From assembly GCF_031598375.1 (NCBI RefSeq), contig NZ_CP123872.1:1655001-1719000 (forward strand): 64,000 nucleotides of DNA, read 5' to 3'. The number at the start of each line of letters is the position of its first letter. The stretch's first letter is position 1. Positions 52,978 to 63,918 of this stretch are shown in pieces. Under the pieces are notes generated by a model. The model worked only from the letters and a program-made list of their open reading frames with translations, searched no databases and had not been told where the DNA came from. Origin of the DNA: Temperatibacter marinus (lineage in GTDB: Bacteria; Pseudomonadota; Alphaproteobacteria; Sphingomonadales; Kordiimonadaceae). The position numbers and the translations under genes are program-made.

Positions 52978-54294
52978 ATGAAATTAGTAAAATCAATCGT
53001 AGCAGCCACACTCGCTGTTTCTGGAATTCTTGCAGGACCTGCAGGATCACTAAGTGCCGAAGATATAGCTGTTGTTGGCGGTAAAACTCATACAATGGGA
53101 TCAGACGGCATCGTAGAAAATGCGACAGTATTGATCAAGGACGGCAAAATTGTATCTGTCACTGCCGGTGGTGCAGTCCCTGAGGGATACCGTGTCATTG
53201 ATGCGAAGGGTAAAATCGTTACACCAGGCTTGATGAACCCAGCCACAACGTTGGGTCTCAATTATGTGCCGTCTTGGGCGGACAATAATGATGCCAGCTT
53301 CTCGAAGGGTAAGATCACAACAGGACTTGATGTCACTTGGGCACTAAATCCAGATAATGTACGCATTCCTATCGCCCGTGTTGAAGGGTTAACAAGAGCC
53401 GTGACAGGCTTTACATCAGCGTATCCATTTTCTGGACAAGGCGCTGTTATTCACTTGAATGGGGATGACTTGGTGTCTCGCTCAAAAGCCTATATTCGTC
53501 TGAATGTTACAGGCCGTACTGCTGGCAGCACGGGAGGCAGTCGCGCGGCACTTTGGCAGACAGTCGTGGATACATTATCGAAAGCTCAAAAGTCTCTTCC
53601 AAAAGAAGAGATGAAAGCCGATAAGAAAAGAAAGAAGAAGAAAAAGAAAAAAGGGGCTAAAGCAGCTGCTCCCAAGAAAGCTGATGCAAACACCAAAGCT
53701 CTGCACGGTGTTTTAAAAGGGGAGACAACCCTTGTTGTTCAAGCTCATGAAAAACACGATATTCTTCGTGCCCTCAAGATCAAGAAGATGTTTGACCTTA
53801 AGAAAATGGTTATATATGGCGCATCAGAAGCATGGCGCGTTGCGGATCAACTGGTTAAAGCCGACGTGAGTGTTGTTATTCGCGTGCATGATAACTTACC
53901 GAGCAGCTTTGAGCGTCTCGGTGCGACACTGAAAAACGGTGCTCGCCTTTCAAAAGCGGGTGTTAAAGTTATGTTTACTGGGAACGGCGGAGATAATTTC
54001 CGCTTAATGCCTCAGCATGCGGGGAATGCCGTTGCCAACGGCATGTCATGGGAAGAAGCCATGAAAGGTATGACTGTTTATCCAGCAGAAGTTTACGGTA
54101 TCTCTGATCGTTATGGGACACTTTCCGCAGGTATGGATGCGGACGTTGTTGTCTGGAACGGTGATCCTCTTGAAGTGATGACAAGCCCTGATGCCATTCT
54201 CATTCGGGGCGAGCAAGTTAGTTTAACTTCACGTCAAACTAAATTACGCGATCGCTATAAAGAGTTAGTGGCGAACCCTGCTTACCGAAAATAA
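52978..54294 (+). CDS. Amidohydrolase paralogue lacking metal ligands, with poly-Lys insert
   Basis: This 438-aa secreted paralogue is coupled to the upstream amidohydrolase. The position of the HSH motif reads NPATT (residues 87-91), and where the partner has HSDDDLG it has NGGDNF, so most metal ligands are lost. The beta-sandwich end is intact (LSAGMDADVVVWNGDPLEV). A very basic insert (about residues 205-245, including nine consecutive Lys) lies at a loop. It is probably a non-catalytic partner of the first protein, perhaps forming a heteromer. An altered-activity enzyme is possible. Confidence 0.87.
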   Translation: MKLVKSIVAATLAVSGILAGPAGSLSAEDIAVVGGKTHTMGSDGIVENATVLIKDGKIVSVTAGGAVPEGYRVIDAKGKIVTPGLMNPATTLGLNYVPSWADNNDASFSKGKITTGLDVTWALNPDNVRIPIARVEGLTRAVTGFTSAYPFSGQGAVIHLNGDDLVSRSKAYIRLNVTGRTAGSTGGSRAALWQTVVDTLSKAQKSLPKEEMKADKKRKKKKKKKGAKAAAPKKADANTKALHGVLKGETTLVVQAHEKHDILRALKIKKMFDLKKMVIYGASEAWRVADQLVKADVSVVIRVHDNLPSSFERLGATLKNGARLSKAGVKVMFTGNGGDNFRLMPQHAGNAVANGMSWEEAMKGMTVYPAEVYGISDRYGTLSAGMDADVVVWNGDPLEVMTSPDAILIRGEQVSLTSRQTKLRDRYKELVANPAYRK

Positions 54295-54320
54295 ATGTCT
54301 GATCTATTGTCAGATCTTAG

Positions 54321-54349
54321 CAAGCCGGGAATCCCGGCTTGCTTTTTTT
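54321..54349 (+). terminator. Terminator after the amidohydrolase pair
   Basis: The stem AAGCCGGGA/TCCCGGCTT is followed by GCTTTTTTT, 27 nt after the stop codon. Confidence 0.88.
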
Positions 54350-54391
54350 GTGCGCTGCGATAAATTGACTCTCAGTGTATAGGAGGTCCCC

Positions 54392-55585
54392 ATGTCAAAT
54401 CAGAAGCTCACATCATTTAACCCACCACAACGTCTCTTAATGGGGCCTGGGCCAAGCGATATTCATCCTCGTGTCCTTGCGGCAATGGCCAGACCAACAG
54501 TTGGCCATCTAGACCCGGCATTTCAGACTATGATGGAAGAGATAAAGGCAGGGCTTCGCTATGCATTTCAGACAGAGAATGCCTTGACGTTTCCTGTGAG
54601 TGCACCAGGCTCGGCAGGTATGGAATGCTGTTTTGTGAACCTGGTAGAACCTGGAGATACAGTCATTGTTATCCAGCACGGCGCGTTTGGTGGCCGGATG
54701 AAAGAAAATGTGGAAAGAGCTGGCGGTCATGCAGTGTTGGTCGCTTTTGAATGGGGACAACCAATTGAATTGGAAAGTGTTAGAGCGGCTCTTGAAACAC
54801 ATGCATCAGCAAAAATATTGGCCTTTGTTCACGCGGAGACATCAACAGGTGTGTCTGCGCCAGCAAAAGAGCTTTGCGACCTGGCTCAGGCTCATGATTG
54901 TTTAACAATAGTTGACTGCGTTACCAGCTTAGGCGGAAGCGAGCTAAAAGTTGATGAATGGGGCATTGACGCAGCCTATTCCGGAACACAGAAATGTTTG
55001 TCATGTCCTCCAGGAATTTCACCTGTCACCTTCTCAGAGAGAGCAGCAGATAAAATCAAGCAGCGTCAGAGCAGCGTTCAAAGCTGGTTTTTAGATCTTT
55101 CCTTAGTGATGGCATACTGGGACAATAGCGGCGGTGGTGCGCGGACCTATCATCATACGGCGCCTGTGAATGCCATGTATGCACTTCATGAAGGACTTGT
55201 GATGCTTCAAGAAGAGGGGCTTGAAGAAGCTCAGATGCGCCATCATGCTATGCATCAAAAATTAAAAGCAGGCCTTGAATCTTTGGGACTCGGCTTGATT
55301 GTGGATGAAAGCCATAGATTATCGCAACTGAATACAGTTTCTATACCTGATGGAATTGATGAAGCCGCTGTGCGCCAGTATGTTTTACAAAAGTATGATC
55401 TCGAGATTGGCGCAGGTCTCGGCGCTCTAGCAGGAAAAGTCTGGCGGATTGGGTTGATGGGCTCTTCTGCAACTGAGCGGCATGTGATGACATGTCTCAC
55501 AGCTCTAGAGGATGCCTTGAAGGCCCAGCAATATTCGGTTCAAGATGGTGCAGGAACCGCTGCTGCTATGGCTGTAGAGGATTAA
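54392..55585 (+). CDS. Class V aminotransferase (alanine/serine-glyoxylate type)
   Basis: This 397-aa PLP enzyme is typical of alanine-glyoxylate and serine-glyoxylate aminotransferases. It has LLMGPGPSDIHPRVL at the N-terminus, the cofactor Asp in TIVDCVTSLGG and the Schiff-base Lys201 in SGTQKCLSCPPG. The C-terminal domain has KVWRIGLMG. The strong ribosome site AGGAGGT is 4 nt before the ATG. A GNAT gene and a nitroreductase follow 4 and 12 bp apart, forming an operon. The exact amino donor is not fixed. Confidence 0.93.
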   Translation: MSNQKLTSFNPPQRLLMGPGPSDIHPRVLAAMARPTVGHLDPAFQTMMEEIKAGLRYAFQTENALTFPVSAPGSAGMECCFVNLVEPGDTVIVIQHGAFGGRMKENVERAGGHAVLVAFEWGQPIELESVRAALETHASAKILAFVHAETSTGVSAPAKELCDLAQAHDCLTIVDCVTSLGGSELKVDEWGIDAAYSGTQKCLSCPPGISPVTFSERAADKIKQRQSSVQSWFLDLSLVMAYWDNSGGGARTYHHTAPVNAMYALHEGLVMLQEEGLEEAQMRHHAMHQKLKAGLESLGLGLIVDESHRLSQLNTVSIPDGIDEAAVRQYVLQKYDLEIGAGLGALAGKVWRIGLMGSSATERHVMTCLTALEDALKAQQYSVQDGAGTAAAMAVED

Positions 55586-55589
55586 TCCT

Positions 55590-56084
55590 ATGAAAATTGA
55601 ATTAAGAGATCTCGCTCACTGTCATTTTGAAGACCTTTACAATCAGAAAAACGATTCAGATGTTCTGGCGTGGATACCGGGAGAATATCCCTTAGATAGA
55701 AGAACGTTTGATACGAAAACTAGTGATGCTCTCGCTAAGGGGCAAACAGTAGAGCAAGCAAATTACACAATCTTTGTGGACGGGATCATTGCAGGCATGA
55801 TCGGGCAATTTCCAAGAGACGGTGAAGACCGATTTGAAGTTGGCTATTTTATTGGGCAAGAATTCTGGGGCAAGGGAGTTGCTTCAAGAGCCCTTGTTCT
55901 CTGTCTTAAGAACCTCAGAGAGTTAGGGTTTAATCATCCGCTGTATGGCTGCCATGCAGCCGACAATCCGTCATCAGGTCGTGTTTTAGAAAAGGCCGGC
56001 TTTCAGCCTGAAGCTGATATCCCTTTCACTCTTGCTGATGGCACAGTTGTTATGGATAAATGTTGGGTTTTTCATTTCGAATAA
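55590..56084 (+). CDS. GNAT-family N-acetyltransferase
   Basis: This 164-aa protein is of RimJ/RimL type. Its acetyl-CoA loop region reads VGYFIGQEFWGKGVASRAL, and the family end is GCHAADNPSSGRVLEKAGF. It starts 4 nt after the aminotransferase stop. The acceptor (protein N-terminus, amino sugar or small amine) is unknown. Confidence 0.92.
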   Translation: MKIELRDLAHCHFEDLYNQKNDSDVLAWIPGEYPLDRRTFDTKTSDALAKGQTVEQANYTIFVDGIIAGMIGQFPRDGEDRFEVGYFIGQEFWGKGVASRALVLCLKNLRELGFNHPLYGCHAADNPSSGRVLEKAGFQPEADIPFTLADGTVVMDKCWVFHFE

Positions 56085-56096
56085 AGGAAAATATTT

Positions 56097-56765
56097 ATGA
56101 ATGTTTCTGAAGCTGTGCTTAGTCGCCTTTCTGTGCGTGATTTTTTAGATAAGGAAGTCGACACGCTCTTATTGCAAGAGATTCTAGAAAAGGCTGGCAG
56201 GGCTCCTTCAGGGGGCAATTTACAGCCCTGGCGTCTTTATGTGATTAAAGACGAGTCGATGAAAGCCTTCCGAAAAGAGGTGGACATTATGTTTGAGGGT
56301 GCCAATCCCAGTCAGCAACGGCCAGCACATCTTGCTTATCCCGTGAATTTAAAGGAACCCTATAAGACTAACCGCTATAAATGCGGGATGGATTTATATG
56401 CTAAATTGGGTATTGAACGCGGTGATAGAATGAAAAGGCTAGAGCAATTTCGTCGTAACTTTGACTTCTTTGGTGCACCTGTAGGGCTGATGTTTTATAT
56501 CGATAAACAGATGGAATATATTCAGTGGAATGACGTAGGGATTTATATGCAAACCATCATGTTACTTCTAAGAGAAGCAGGGCTTGATAGTTGTGCACAA
56601 GGGGCATGGTCGCAGTTTCCCGACTTAGTGTCTCGTTTTGTTGGTGCCCCTGAACATCTTATGTTGGTCAGCGGTATGTCAGTTGGCTATCGCAATCCAG
56701 AGGCTGAGGTGAACCGTCTGGTGACAGACCGAGAGTCGAGTTCAGTAATCACGACATTTGTATAA
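56097..56765 (+). CDS. Nitroreductase family protein
   Basis: This 222-aa FMN oxidoreductase shows LSRLSVRDFLDKEV (FMN phosphate contact), AGRAPSGGNLQPWRLYVI, the central helical extension and the CAQGAW catalytic-side motif with VGAPEHLMLVSGMSVG. It is 12 bp after the GNAT gene with AAGGA before the ATG. It belongs to a different branch from the nitroreductase at 43275-43856. The substrate is unknown. Confidence 0.92.
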   Translation: MNVSEAVLSRLSVRDFLDKEVDTLLLQEILEKAGRAPSGGNLQPWRLYVIKDESMKAFRKEVDIMFEGANPSQQRPAHLAYPVNLKEPYKTNRYKCGMDLYAKLGIERGDRMKRLEQFRRNFDFFGAPVGLMFYIDKQMEYIQWNDVGIYMQTIMLLLREAGLDSCAQGAWSQFPDLVSRFVGAPEHLMLVSGMSVGYRNPEAEVNRLVTDRESSSVITTFV

Positions 56766-56874
56766 AATAGGGTATTTACACGATTAAAATGCCCGCCATA
56801 CTTGTTAATCCTATTGTAATCATCTCGTAATAGAATTCCTTTATGAGAGTTTTGAGTGATTATTTAGGTTGAGT

Positions 56875-58692
56875 ATGAAATATAAAATTAAAAACAGTCA
56901 GCAGCTAATCGAGGCAGTTAAAGAATCTATTCAATTTGCCTTTCAACCAATTGTCAATGCTGGTACAGGCGGAACTTATGCTGTCGAGGCTTTGCTGAGG
57001 GGGCATGAGGCGTGTGGGTTTGCATCGATCGCAGGTGTATTCGATTGTGCTTGGGAGTTGAGATGTCTGGAGCAAGTTGACCGCGAGCTAAGGAAAATTG
57101 CTATTGAGTCTTTTGCTAAGCTCTCCTTTAGGGACCATATCAAACTTTTTTATAACTTGGATGGGCGCATCTTTGAGCGGGAAGATGAAGACCCCAATTG
57201 GTCGAGTGAGATCTTAGCAAGAAATGATATTCAGCCCTCTCAACTCGTGTTTGAATTATCCGAGCATTATAATAACTCCGATGCTTCCTATTTTTCCGAG
57301 CATTTGCAAAGCGTGAGGGACAGAGGAATTCGAGTGGCCATTGATGACTTCGGTCGTGGCTTCTCAGAGATGAAGCTTCTTTACGACCATCAGGCTGAAT
57401 ATTTGAAAATAGATCGGTTTTTTGTGGATGGCATTGCAGCGTCTAATAAAAAGAGATTGTTTGTTTCCTCAATCGTGAATTTAGCGCATGTGCTTGGTTT
57501 AAGAGTTGTGGCTGAAGGCATTGAGGAAGAGCAGGATTATCTTGAGTGCCGCGCGATTGGATGTGACCTGATTCAGGGGTATTTCATATCGGTCCCAGAG
57601 ACTAATCATGCTAATCTGAAGCCTGCATATGAGCATATTGAAGCAGTTCTTTCGACGGACCGGCGCAGAAAAGCCAATCATGTGACTGACCTTTCAGCCT
57701 GGATTGAAGACGTAGAGAGTGTTTCAGTGAATGCTGATATTAAAGAGGTGCTTGAGAAATTTAAAAGACAGTCAGACCATTCAATATTACCTCTTGTAGA
57801 TTGCCACAATGTGCCGGTTGGTATTCTAAGGGAGCAAGACTTCAAAGCTTATTTATATGACCAGTTTGGTTGGGACCTGCTTCATAATAAAAGTATTGGA
57901 AATTCTATGCAGCGATTCTGCGTTTCATGCCCTGTCACGGATGTGACTGTTCCAGTGCGGTCATTGCTTGAAATATATTCTCTCGCTGGAGAAGGGGGCG
58001 GGGTAGAGGGGGCTGACGGGCTTATCGTGACAGAAAACGGTAAGTATAAAGGGTTCTTAAAATCAGAGGCTTTACTCAGAATTTTCTCTTCCATCACTTT
58101 AGCGGAGGCTCGGGACCAAAATCCTCTCACGGGGCTTCCGGGTAACAATGTGATCAATGATCATATTGCAGACTTGCTTCTCACAGGGGAAAGCAGTTCA
58201 ATTGTTTATTTTGATTTTAATGAATTCAAGCCTTTCAATGATGCTTATGGATTTCGTCAAGGTGACCGTGTCATTATACTATTTTCTGAGCTCTTAAGAA
58301 AAAGATTTGGGGCACAGGATGATGTCTTTATTGGCCATGTGGGCGGTGATGATTTCTTTCTCGGTTTCAGAAGAAGGCGCGCACAGGCAATCAAGAATGA
58401 AATTCAATTCATTATGGATGATTTCAAAGCTGCCATCGAAAGCTTCTATCAAGAAGAGGATCGAAAGCGTGGAAAGATTGTTATGGAAGATCGCCACGGA
58501 CAAGTTAGAGAATTTGATCTCTTGAATACTGCGGCAGCTATCGTGGAGTTGGATAGTGAGACCGGCGAGAGTTTTGACTCCCTAAGCCGGAAAATCGTTG
58601 AAGCGAAAAATCAGTCAAAAAAGAGAAGAGGTCAAGTCTTCTTGCATGAAGTAAATTCCCCAGAAAACAAACTTGAATTCACGCGCGCTTAA
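56875..58692 (+). CDS. EAL-CBS-GGDEF cyclic-di-GMP signalling protein
   Basis: This protein of about 605 aa has an N-terminal EAL domain (about 15-255): E38-A39-L40, FYNLDGR, FELSEH, IDDFGRG, LKIDRFF, AEGIEEEQD and QGYF. It retains the metal and catalytic residues of active phosphodiesterases. A CBS-pair region follows (about 275-400), then a GGDEF domain with NPLTGLPGN, FDFNEFKPFNDAYGF and the active-site loop GGDDF. Asp in place of Glu occurs in this family and leaves cyclase activity uncertain. CBS domains suggest adenylate control. It is monocistronic. Confidence 0.92.
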   Translation: MKYKIKNSQQLIEAVKESIQFAFQPIVNAGTGGTYAVEALLRGHEACGFASIAGVFDCAWELRCLEQVDRELRKIAIESFAKLSFRDHIKLFYNLDGRIFEREDEDPNWSSEILARNDIQPSQLVFELSEHYNNSDASYFSEHLQSVRDRGIRVAIDDFGRGFSEMKLLYDHQAEYLKIDRFFVDGIAASNKKRLFVSSIVNLAHVLGLRVVAEGIEEEQDYLECRAIGCDLIQGYFISVPETNHANLKPAYEHIEAVLSTDRRRKANHVTDLSAWIEDVESVSVNADIKEVLEKFKRQSDHSILPLVDCHNVPVGILREQDFKAYLYDQFGWDLLHNKSIGNSMQRFCVSCPVTDVTVPVRSLLEIYSLAGEGGGVEGADGLIVTENGKYKGFLKSEALLRIFSSITLAEARDQNPLTGLPGNNVINDHIADLLLTGESSSIVYFDFNEFKPFNDAYGFRQGDRVIILFSELLRKRFGAQDDVFIGHVGGDDFFLGFRRRRAQAIKNEIQFIMDDFKAAIESFYQEEDRKRGKIVMEDRHGQVREFDLLNTAAAIVELDSETGESFDSLSRKIVEAKNQSKKRRGQVFLHEVNSPENKLEFTRA

Positions 58693-58982
58693 CCTAAAGT
58701 CACAGCCTAAATCGAGATTCTTTAAGAATCCCCTTTCCCCCTCTTGCACTTGCGAAAACCATGTGCTAGAGGGTGGCTGCGCTTGATGTTCCGTCCATCA
58801 AGTGTTTACTTATGTGTACAACGCAGAAAGTAAGGGCTGACGGAGAATTTATTGAGCGATGAACCGAAAAGAATCGCTTATGCTTAGGCAAGAAAAATCG
58901 GTTCATTTATGGTTTAAAACCTCTAGTAGACATATGAATGCGATCCCAGCATTTTTATATGTCGCGAGAAAAGGATTACGGC
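58693..58982 (+). promoter_or_regulatory. Leader and promoter region of the atp operon
   Basis: No gene is seen. A candidate promoter TTGCAC-N17-TAGAGG starts at about 58745. Two inverted repeats follow in the leader: ATGAACCGA/TCGGTTCAT (58859-58867 with 58898-58906, perfect) and GACATAT/ATATGTC just before the coding start. Both could fold in the mRNA. Confidence 0.45.
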
Positions 58983-59543
58983 GTGGCATCAAATAAAGCC
59001 ATCGTGTCAGGTATTTCTGGTCGTTATGCACTAGCACTGTTTGAGCTTGCTCTTGAAGCGAAAGCGCTAGAGGCAACAGAATCTGATCTTGTTTCTCTGA
59101 GTAATCTTTATAGTGAGAGCGCAGACTTGCGTGATCTTATCCTATCTCCAGTGTATTCCCGTGATGATGTAGCAAAAGGTGTTTCTGCAGTTGCAGAGAA
59201 GGCTGGTCTTTCTGATCTCGTTCAGAAATTCCTCGGTACTCTTGCTATGAACGGGCGTACAAATGTGCTGGAAAACATTATCCGTGATTTTGGTCTTTTG
59301 ATGGCTGAGCACCGCGGAGAAGTGAAGGCTGAGGTCATTAGTGCTGCTGAGCTGACAAAAACTCAGGTTAATGAAATCAAAAAGAAACTTAAATCGGCTG
59401 TTGGGCAAAAAGTGGAAGTTGACGCGCGCGTTGACGAAAGCTTGCTTGGCGGTCTCATTGTCAAGGTAGGCTCTCAAATGATTGATAGTTCTATTAAGAC
59501 TAAACTCGACAACATCAAGGTCGCTATGAAAGGGGTTCAGTGA
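58983..59543 (+). CDS. atpH: ATP synthase F1 delta subunit
   Basis: This 186-aa subunit of the peripheral stalk joins F1 to F0. It has the family N-terminus [15 protein letters not shown] and the C-terminal block [30 protein letters not shown]. The start is GTG 58983 with AAGGA 7 nt upstream. Longer in-frame starts add residues foreign to the family. It overlaps the atpA start (TGATG). Confidence 0.96.
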   Translation: MASNKAIVSGISGRYALALFELALEAKALEATESDLVSLSNLYSESADLRDLILSPVYSRDDVAKGVSAVAEKAGLSDLVQKFLGTLAMNGRTNVLENIIRDFGLLMAEHRGEVKAEVISAAELTKTQVNEIKKKLKSAVGQKVEVDARVDESLLGGLIVKVGSQMIDSSIKTKLDNIKVAMKGVQ

Positions 59544-61075
59544 TGGATATCCGTGCGGCGGAAATTTCCAAGGTCCTAAAGGATCAGATCGCTGGCTTTG
59601 GCAACGAAGCAGAAGTATCAGAAGTCGGTACAGTGCTGTCAGTAGGTGACGGTATTGCCCGTGTGTATGGCTTGGACAATGTGCAGGCTGGTGAAATGGT
59701 TGAATTTCCAGGTGGTATTAAGGGCATGGCTCTTAACTTGGAAACAGACAACGTTGGTGTGGTGATTTTCGGTTCTGACCGTGGTATCCGTGAAGGAGAC
59801 ACAGTCAAGAGAACTGGCACCATTGTGGACGTTCCTGTTGGTAAAGGTTTGCTTGGTCGCGTTGTTGACGCGCTAGGTAACCCAATTGACGGTAAAGGCC
59901 CGCTAGAAGACGTTAAGCGTCAGCGTGTTGAGGTTAAAGCCCCTGGCATTATCCCTCGTCAATCAGTCCATGAGCCAATGATGTCAGGTCTAAAAGCTGT
60001 TGACGCTCTTGTTCCTGTTGGTCGTGGTCAGCGTGAGTTGATCATTGGTGACCGTCAGACAGGTAAGACTGCAGTTGCCATTGACACATTTATTAACCAA
60101 AAGGCAACCAACGATGCCGCAGCGTCTGAAGGTGAGAAATTATTCTGCATCTACGTAGCAGTTGGTCAGAAGCGTTCTACAGTTGCTCAGATCGTTAAAG
60201 CTCTTGAAGAAAATGGTGCTCTAGAATACTCAATCGTTGTCGCAGCGACAGCGTCTGAGCCTGCGCCTCTTCAATTCCTTGCGCCGTATACAGGCACAGC
60301 AATGGGTGAGTTCTTCCGTGACGGCGGCATGCATGCTGTTATCGTTCATGATGATCTTTCTAAGCAAGCTGTTGCTTATCGTCAGATGTCACTCTTGCTT
60401 CGTCGCCCTCCAGGACGTGAAGCGTATCCGGGTGATGTATTCTATCTTCATAGTCGTCTTCTTGAGCGTGCTGCGAAGATGTCTGATGCGAATGGCTCTG
60501 GTTCTTTGACAGCTCTGCCTATTATTGAAACACAAGCGGGCGATGTATCTGCATACATCCCAACAAACGTGATTTCGATTACAGATGGTCAGATCTTCCT
60601 TGAGACAGATTTGTTCTATAAAGGTATTCGTCCTGCGATTAACGTTGGTCTTTCAGTATCTCGTGTGGGATCTGCAGCTCAGGTTAAAGCGATGAAACAG
60701 GTTGCTGGCTCTATTAAACTTGAGCTTGCTCAGTACCGCGAGATGGAAGCCTTTGCTCAGTTTGGCTCTGATCTAGATGCCGCGACACAGCAGCTGCTGA
60801 ACCGTGGTGCTCGTTTGACTGAACTTCTAAAGCAGGCTCAGTACAGCCCGCTGACAATGGAAGAGCAAGTTGTCTCAATTTTTGCTGGTGTGAAGGGATA
60901 TCTTGATGGTATCGCAGTAACAGATGTCAACCGTTTTGAAGAAGCTTTCCTTGCGGAAATGCGGTCAAAACATGCTGACGTTCTGACAGCTGTTCGCACT
61001 GAGAAGAAATTGTCTGATGACCTTCAATCTCAGTTGAAATCAATCCTGGAAGGCTTTGCGAAGTCGTTCAGTTAA
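59543..61075 (+). CDS. atpA: ATP synthase F1 alpha subunit
   Basis: This 510-aa regulatory nucleotide-binding subunit has MDIRAAEIS at the start, Walker A GDRQTGKT, the DELSEED-region equivalent and the arginine finger region in [13 protein letters not shown]. The length is standard. The start is ATG 59543, overlapping the atpH stop. Confidence 0.98.
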   Translation: MDIRAAEISKVLKDQIAGFGNEAEVSEVGTVLSVGDGIARVYGLDNVQAGEMVEFPGGIKGMALNLETDNVGVVIFGSDRGIREGDTVKRTGTIVDVPVGKGLLGRVVDALGNPIDGKGPLEDVKRQRVEVKAPGIIPRQSVHEPMMSGLKAVDALVPVGRGQRELIIGDRQTGKTAVAIDTFINQKATNDAAASEGEKLFCIYVAVGQKRSTVAQIVKALEENGALEYSIVVAATASEPAPLQFLAPYTGTAMGEFFRDGGMHAVIVHDDLSKQAVAYRQMSLLLRRPPGREAYPGDVFYLHSRLLERAAKMSDANGSGSLTALPIIETQAGDVSAYIPTNVISITDGQIFLETDLFYKGIRPAINVGLSVSRVGSAAQVKAMKQVAGSIKLELAQYREMEAFAQFGSDLDAATQQLLNRGARLTELLKQAQYSPLTMEEQVVSIFAGVKGYLDGIAVTDVNRFEEAFLAEMRSKHADVLTAVRTEKKLSDDLQSQLKSILEGFAKSFS

Positions 61076-61105
61076 CCGATCAACGGGTAAGGAAAGGGAC
61101 TAGAT

Positions 61106-61999
61106 ATGCCTAGCCTTAAAGACCTTAAAATCCGGATCAATTCCGTCAAGTCGACGCAGAAGATCACCAAAGCTAAGAAAATGGTGGCCGCGTCCAAACT
61201 GCGCCGTGCGCAAGAAGCAGCTGAAGCTGCGCGTCCGTATGCAGAGAAGATGGAAAAAGTACTTACAGGGCTTGGTCAAGCTGTTGCTGATCAGCCCGGT
61301 GCTTCTCCTCTTCTAGTTGGAACAGGCAAGGACGATGTTGAATTGGTAGTTGTTGGATCCTCAGAGCGTGGTCTCTGTGGTGCTTTCAACGCCAATATCG
61401 TCAAAGCTGCTAAAGCGCATATTAATGAGCGTTTGAATGCAGGTAAAACCATTAAAATTCTTTGCGTTGGTAAGAAGGGTCATACCCTGCTGAAGCGTGA
61501 TTTTGGTGAGTATATCATCGATTTAAAAGACTTGTCCTCTGTGAAAAAGATTGGTTTTGCAAATGCGCAGCCGATCGCAGCTGATATTCTTGCCATGTAT
61601 GAACGTGGTGAGTTTGATGTTGCGACACTGTTCTATAGTAAATTCCAGTCTGCTCTTGTTCAGATTCCAACCAAGCAACAGCTTATTCCTGCGCCGATGC
61701 CAGAAGTGGCAAACGACGAAGAGGTCGCTGATGAACTTGGTGGGGCAATCTATGATTATGAGCCAGGCGAAGCGGAAATTCTGGAAGATTTGTTGCCACG
61801 AAATGTGGCGGTCCAGATTTATCGTGGTCTCCTAGAAAACGCTGCTTCTGAGCAGGGTGCTTCTATGACTGCGATGGACAACGCAACACGTAACGCAGGT
61901 GAACTGATTGACAAATTGACACTGGTTTATAACCGGACACGTCAGGCTGTTATTACCAGCGAATTGATTGAAATTATCTCTGGCGCTGAAGCGCTGTAA
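61106..61999 (+). CDS. atpG: ATP synthase F1 gamma subunit
   Basis: This 297-aa central rotor shaft protein has the N-terminal coiled coil ([28 protein letters not shown]) and the C-terminal helix [32 protein letters not shown] lies before the ATG. A short insertion rich in Glu and Asp ([20 protein letters not shown]) precedes the C-terminal half, as in other alphaproteobacteria. Confidence 0.97.
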   Translation: MPSLKDLKIRINSVKSTQKITKAKKMVAASKLRRAQEAAEAARPYAEKMEKVLTGLGQAVADQPGASPLLVGTGKDDVELVVVGSSERGLCGAFNANIVKAAKAHINERLNAGKTIKILCVGKKGHTLLKRDFGEYIIDLKDLSSVKKIGFANAQPIAADILAMYERGEFDVATLFYSKFQSALVQIPTKQQLIPAPMPEVANDEEVADELGGAIYDYEPGEAEILEDLLPRNVAVQIYRGLLENAASEQGASMTAMDNATRNAGELIDKLTLVYNRTRQAVITSELIEIISGAEAL

Positions 62000-62013
62000 G
62001 CTAAGGAGTGTAG

Positions 62014-63432
<1,419 letters not shown>

Positions 63433-63449
63433 GGTAAGGGACGGACATC

Positions 63450-63857
63450 ATGACTGATACATTGCGCCTTGAAATTGTGTCGCCAGAGCGTCTTTTAAAA
63501 GACACAACAGCTGCACAGGTAGTGGTGCCAGGAACTGACGGTGATTTCGCTGTTCTCCCTGCCCATGCGCCTATGATGTCCACCATTCGTCCTGGTGTTA
63601 TTGAAATCTTCGCTGATGAAGCAGGGGACGCAGAGCGTCTGTTTGTTAAAGGCGGCCTTGCTCAAGTAAGCCCTGAAGGACTTACTCTGCTTGCTGAAGA
63701 AACAATTGATCTCGGTTCTGTTGATTCTTCTGACTTGGCACAGAAAATCGCTGCCGTTCGTGAAGACATTGAAGACGCAAAAGACGATGTAGAAAAGGCT
63801 GGATTCGAGAAGGATCTTGATTGGATGCTGGCTCTACAGGATGTGGTGGCTTCATAA
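63450..63857 (+). CDS. atpC: ATP synthase F1 epsilon subunit
   Basis: This 135-aa subunit has the N-terminal beta-sandwich (LEIVSPERLL, PGTDGDFAVLPAHAPMMSTIRPGVIEI) and a short C-terminal helix. It is the last gene of the F1 operon, and a terminator follows. Confidence 0.96.
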   Translation: MTDTLRLEIVSPERLLKDTTAAQVVVPGTDGDFAVLPAHAPMMSTIRPGVIEIFADEAGDAERLFVKGGLAQVSPEGLTLLAEETIDLGSVDSSDLAQKIAAVREDIEDAKDDVEKAGFEKDLDWMLALQDVVAS

Positions 63858-63880
63858 AGCCGACCTGAACATATAAAGAT

Positions 63881-63914
63881 AAAGGCCCTGCTCTTAATTG
63901 TGCGGGGCCTTTTC
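63881..63914 (+). terminator. Terminator of the atp operon
   Basis: The stem AAAGGCCC/GGGGCCTTTT has a 15-nt loop and continues into a T-rich tail. It lies between atpC and the convergent SRPBCC-family gene and could serve both. Confidence 0.85.
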
Positions 63915-63918
63915 TATT

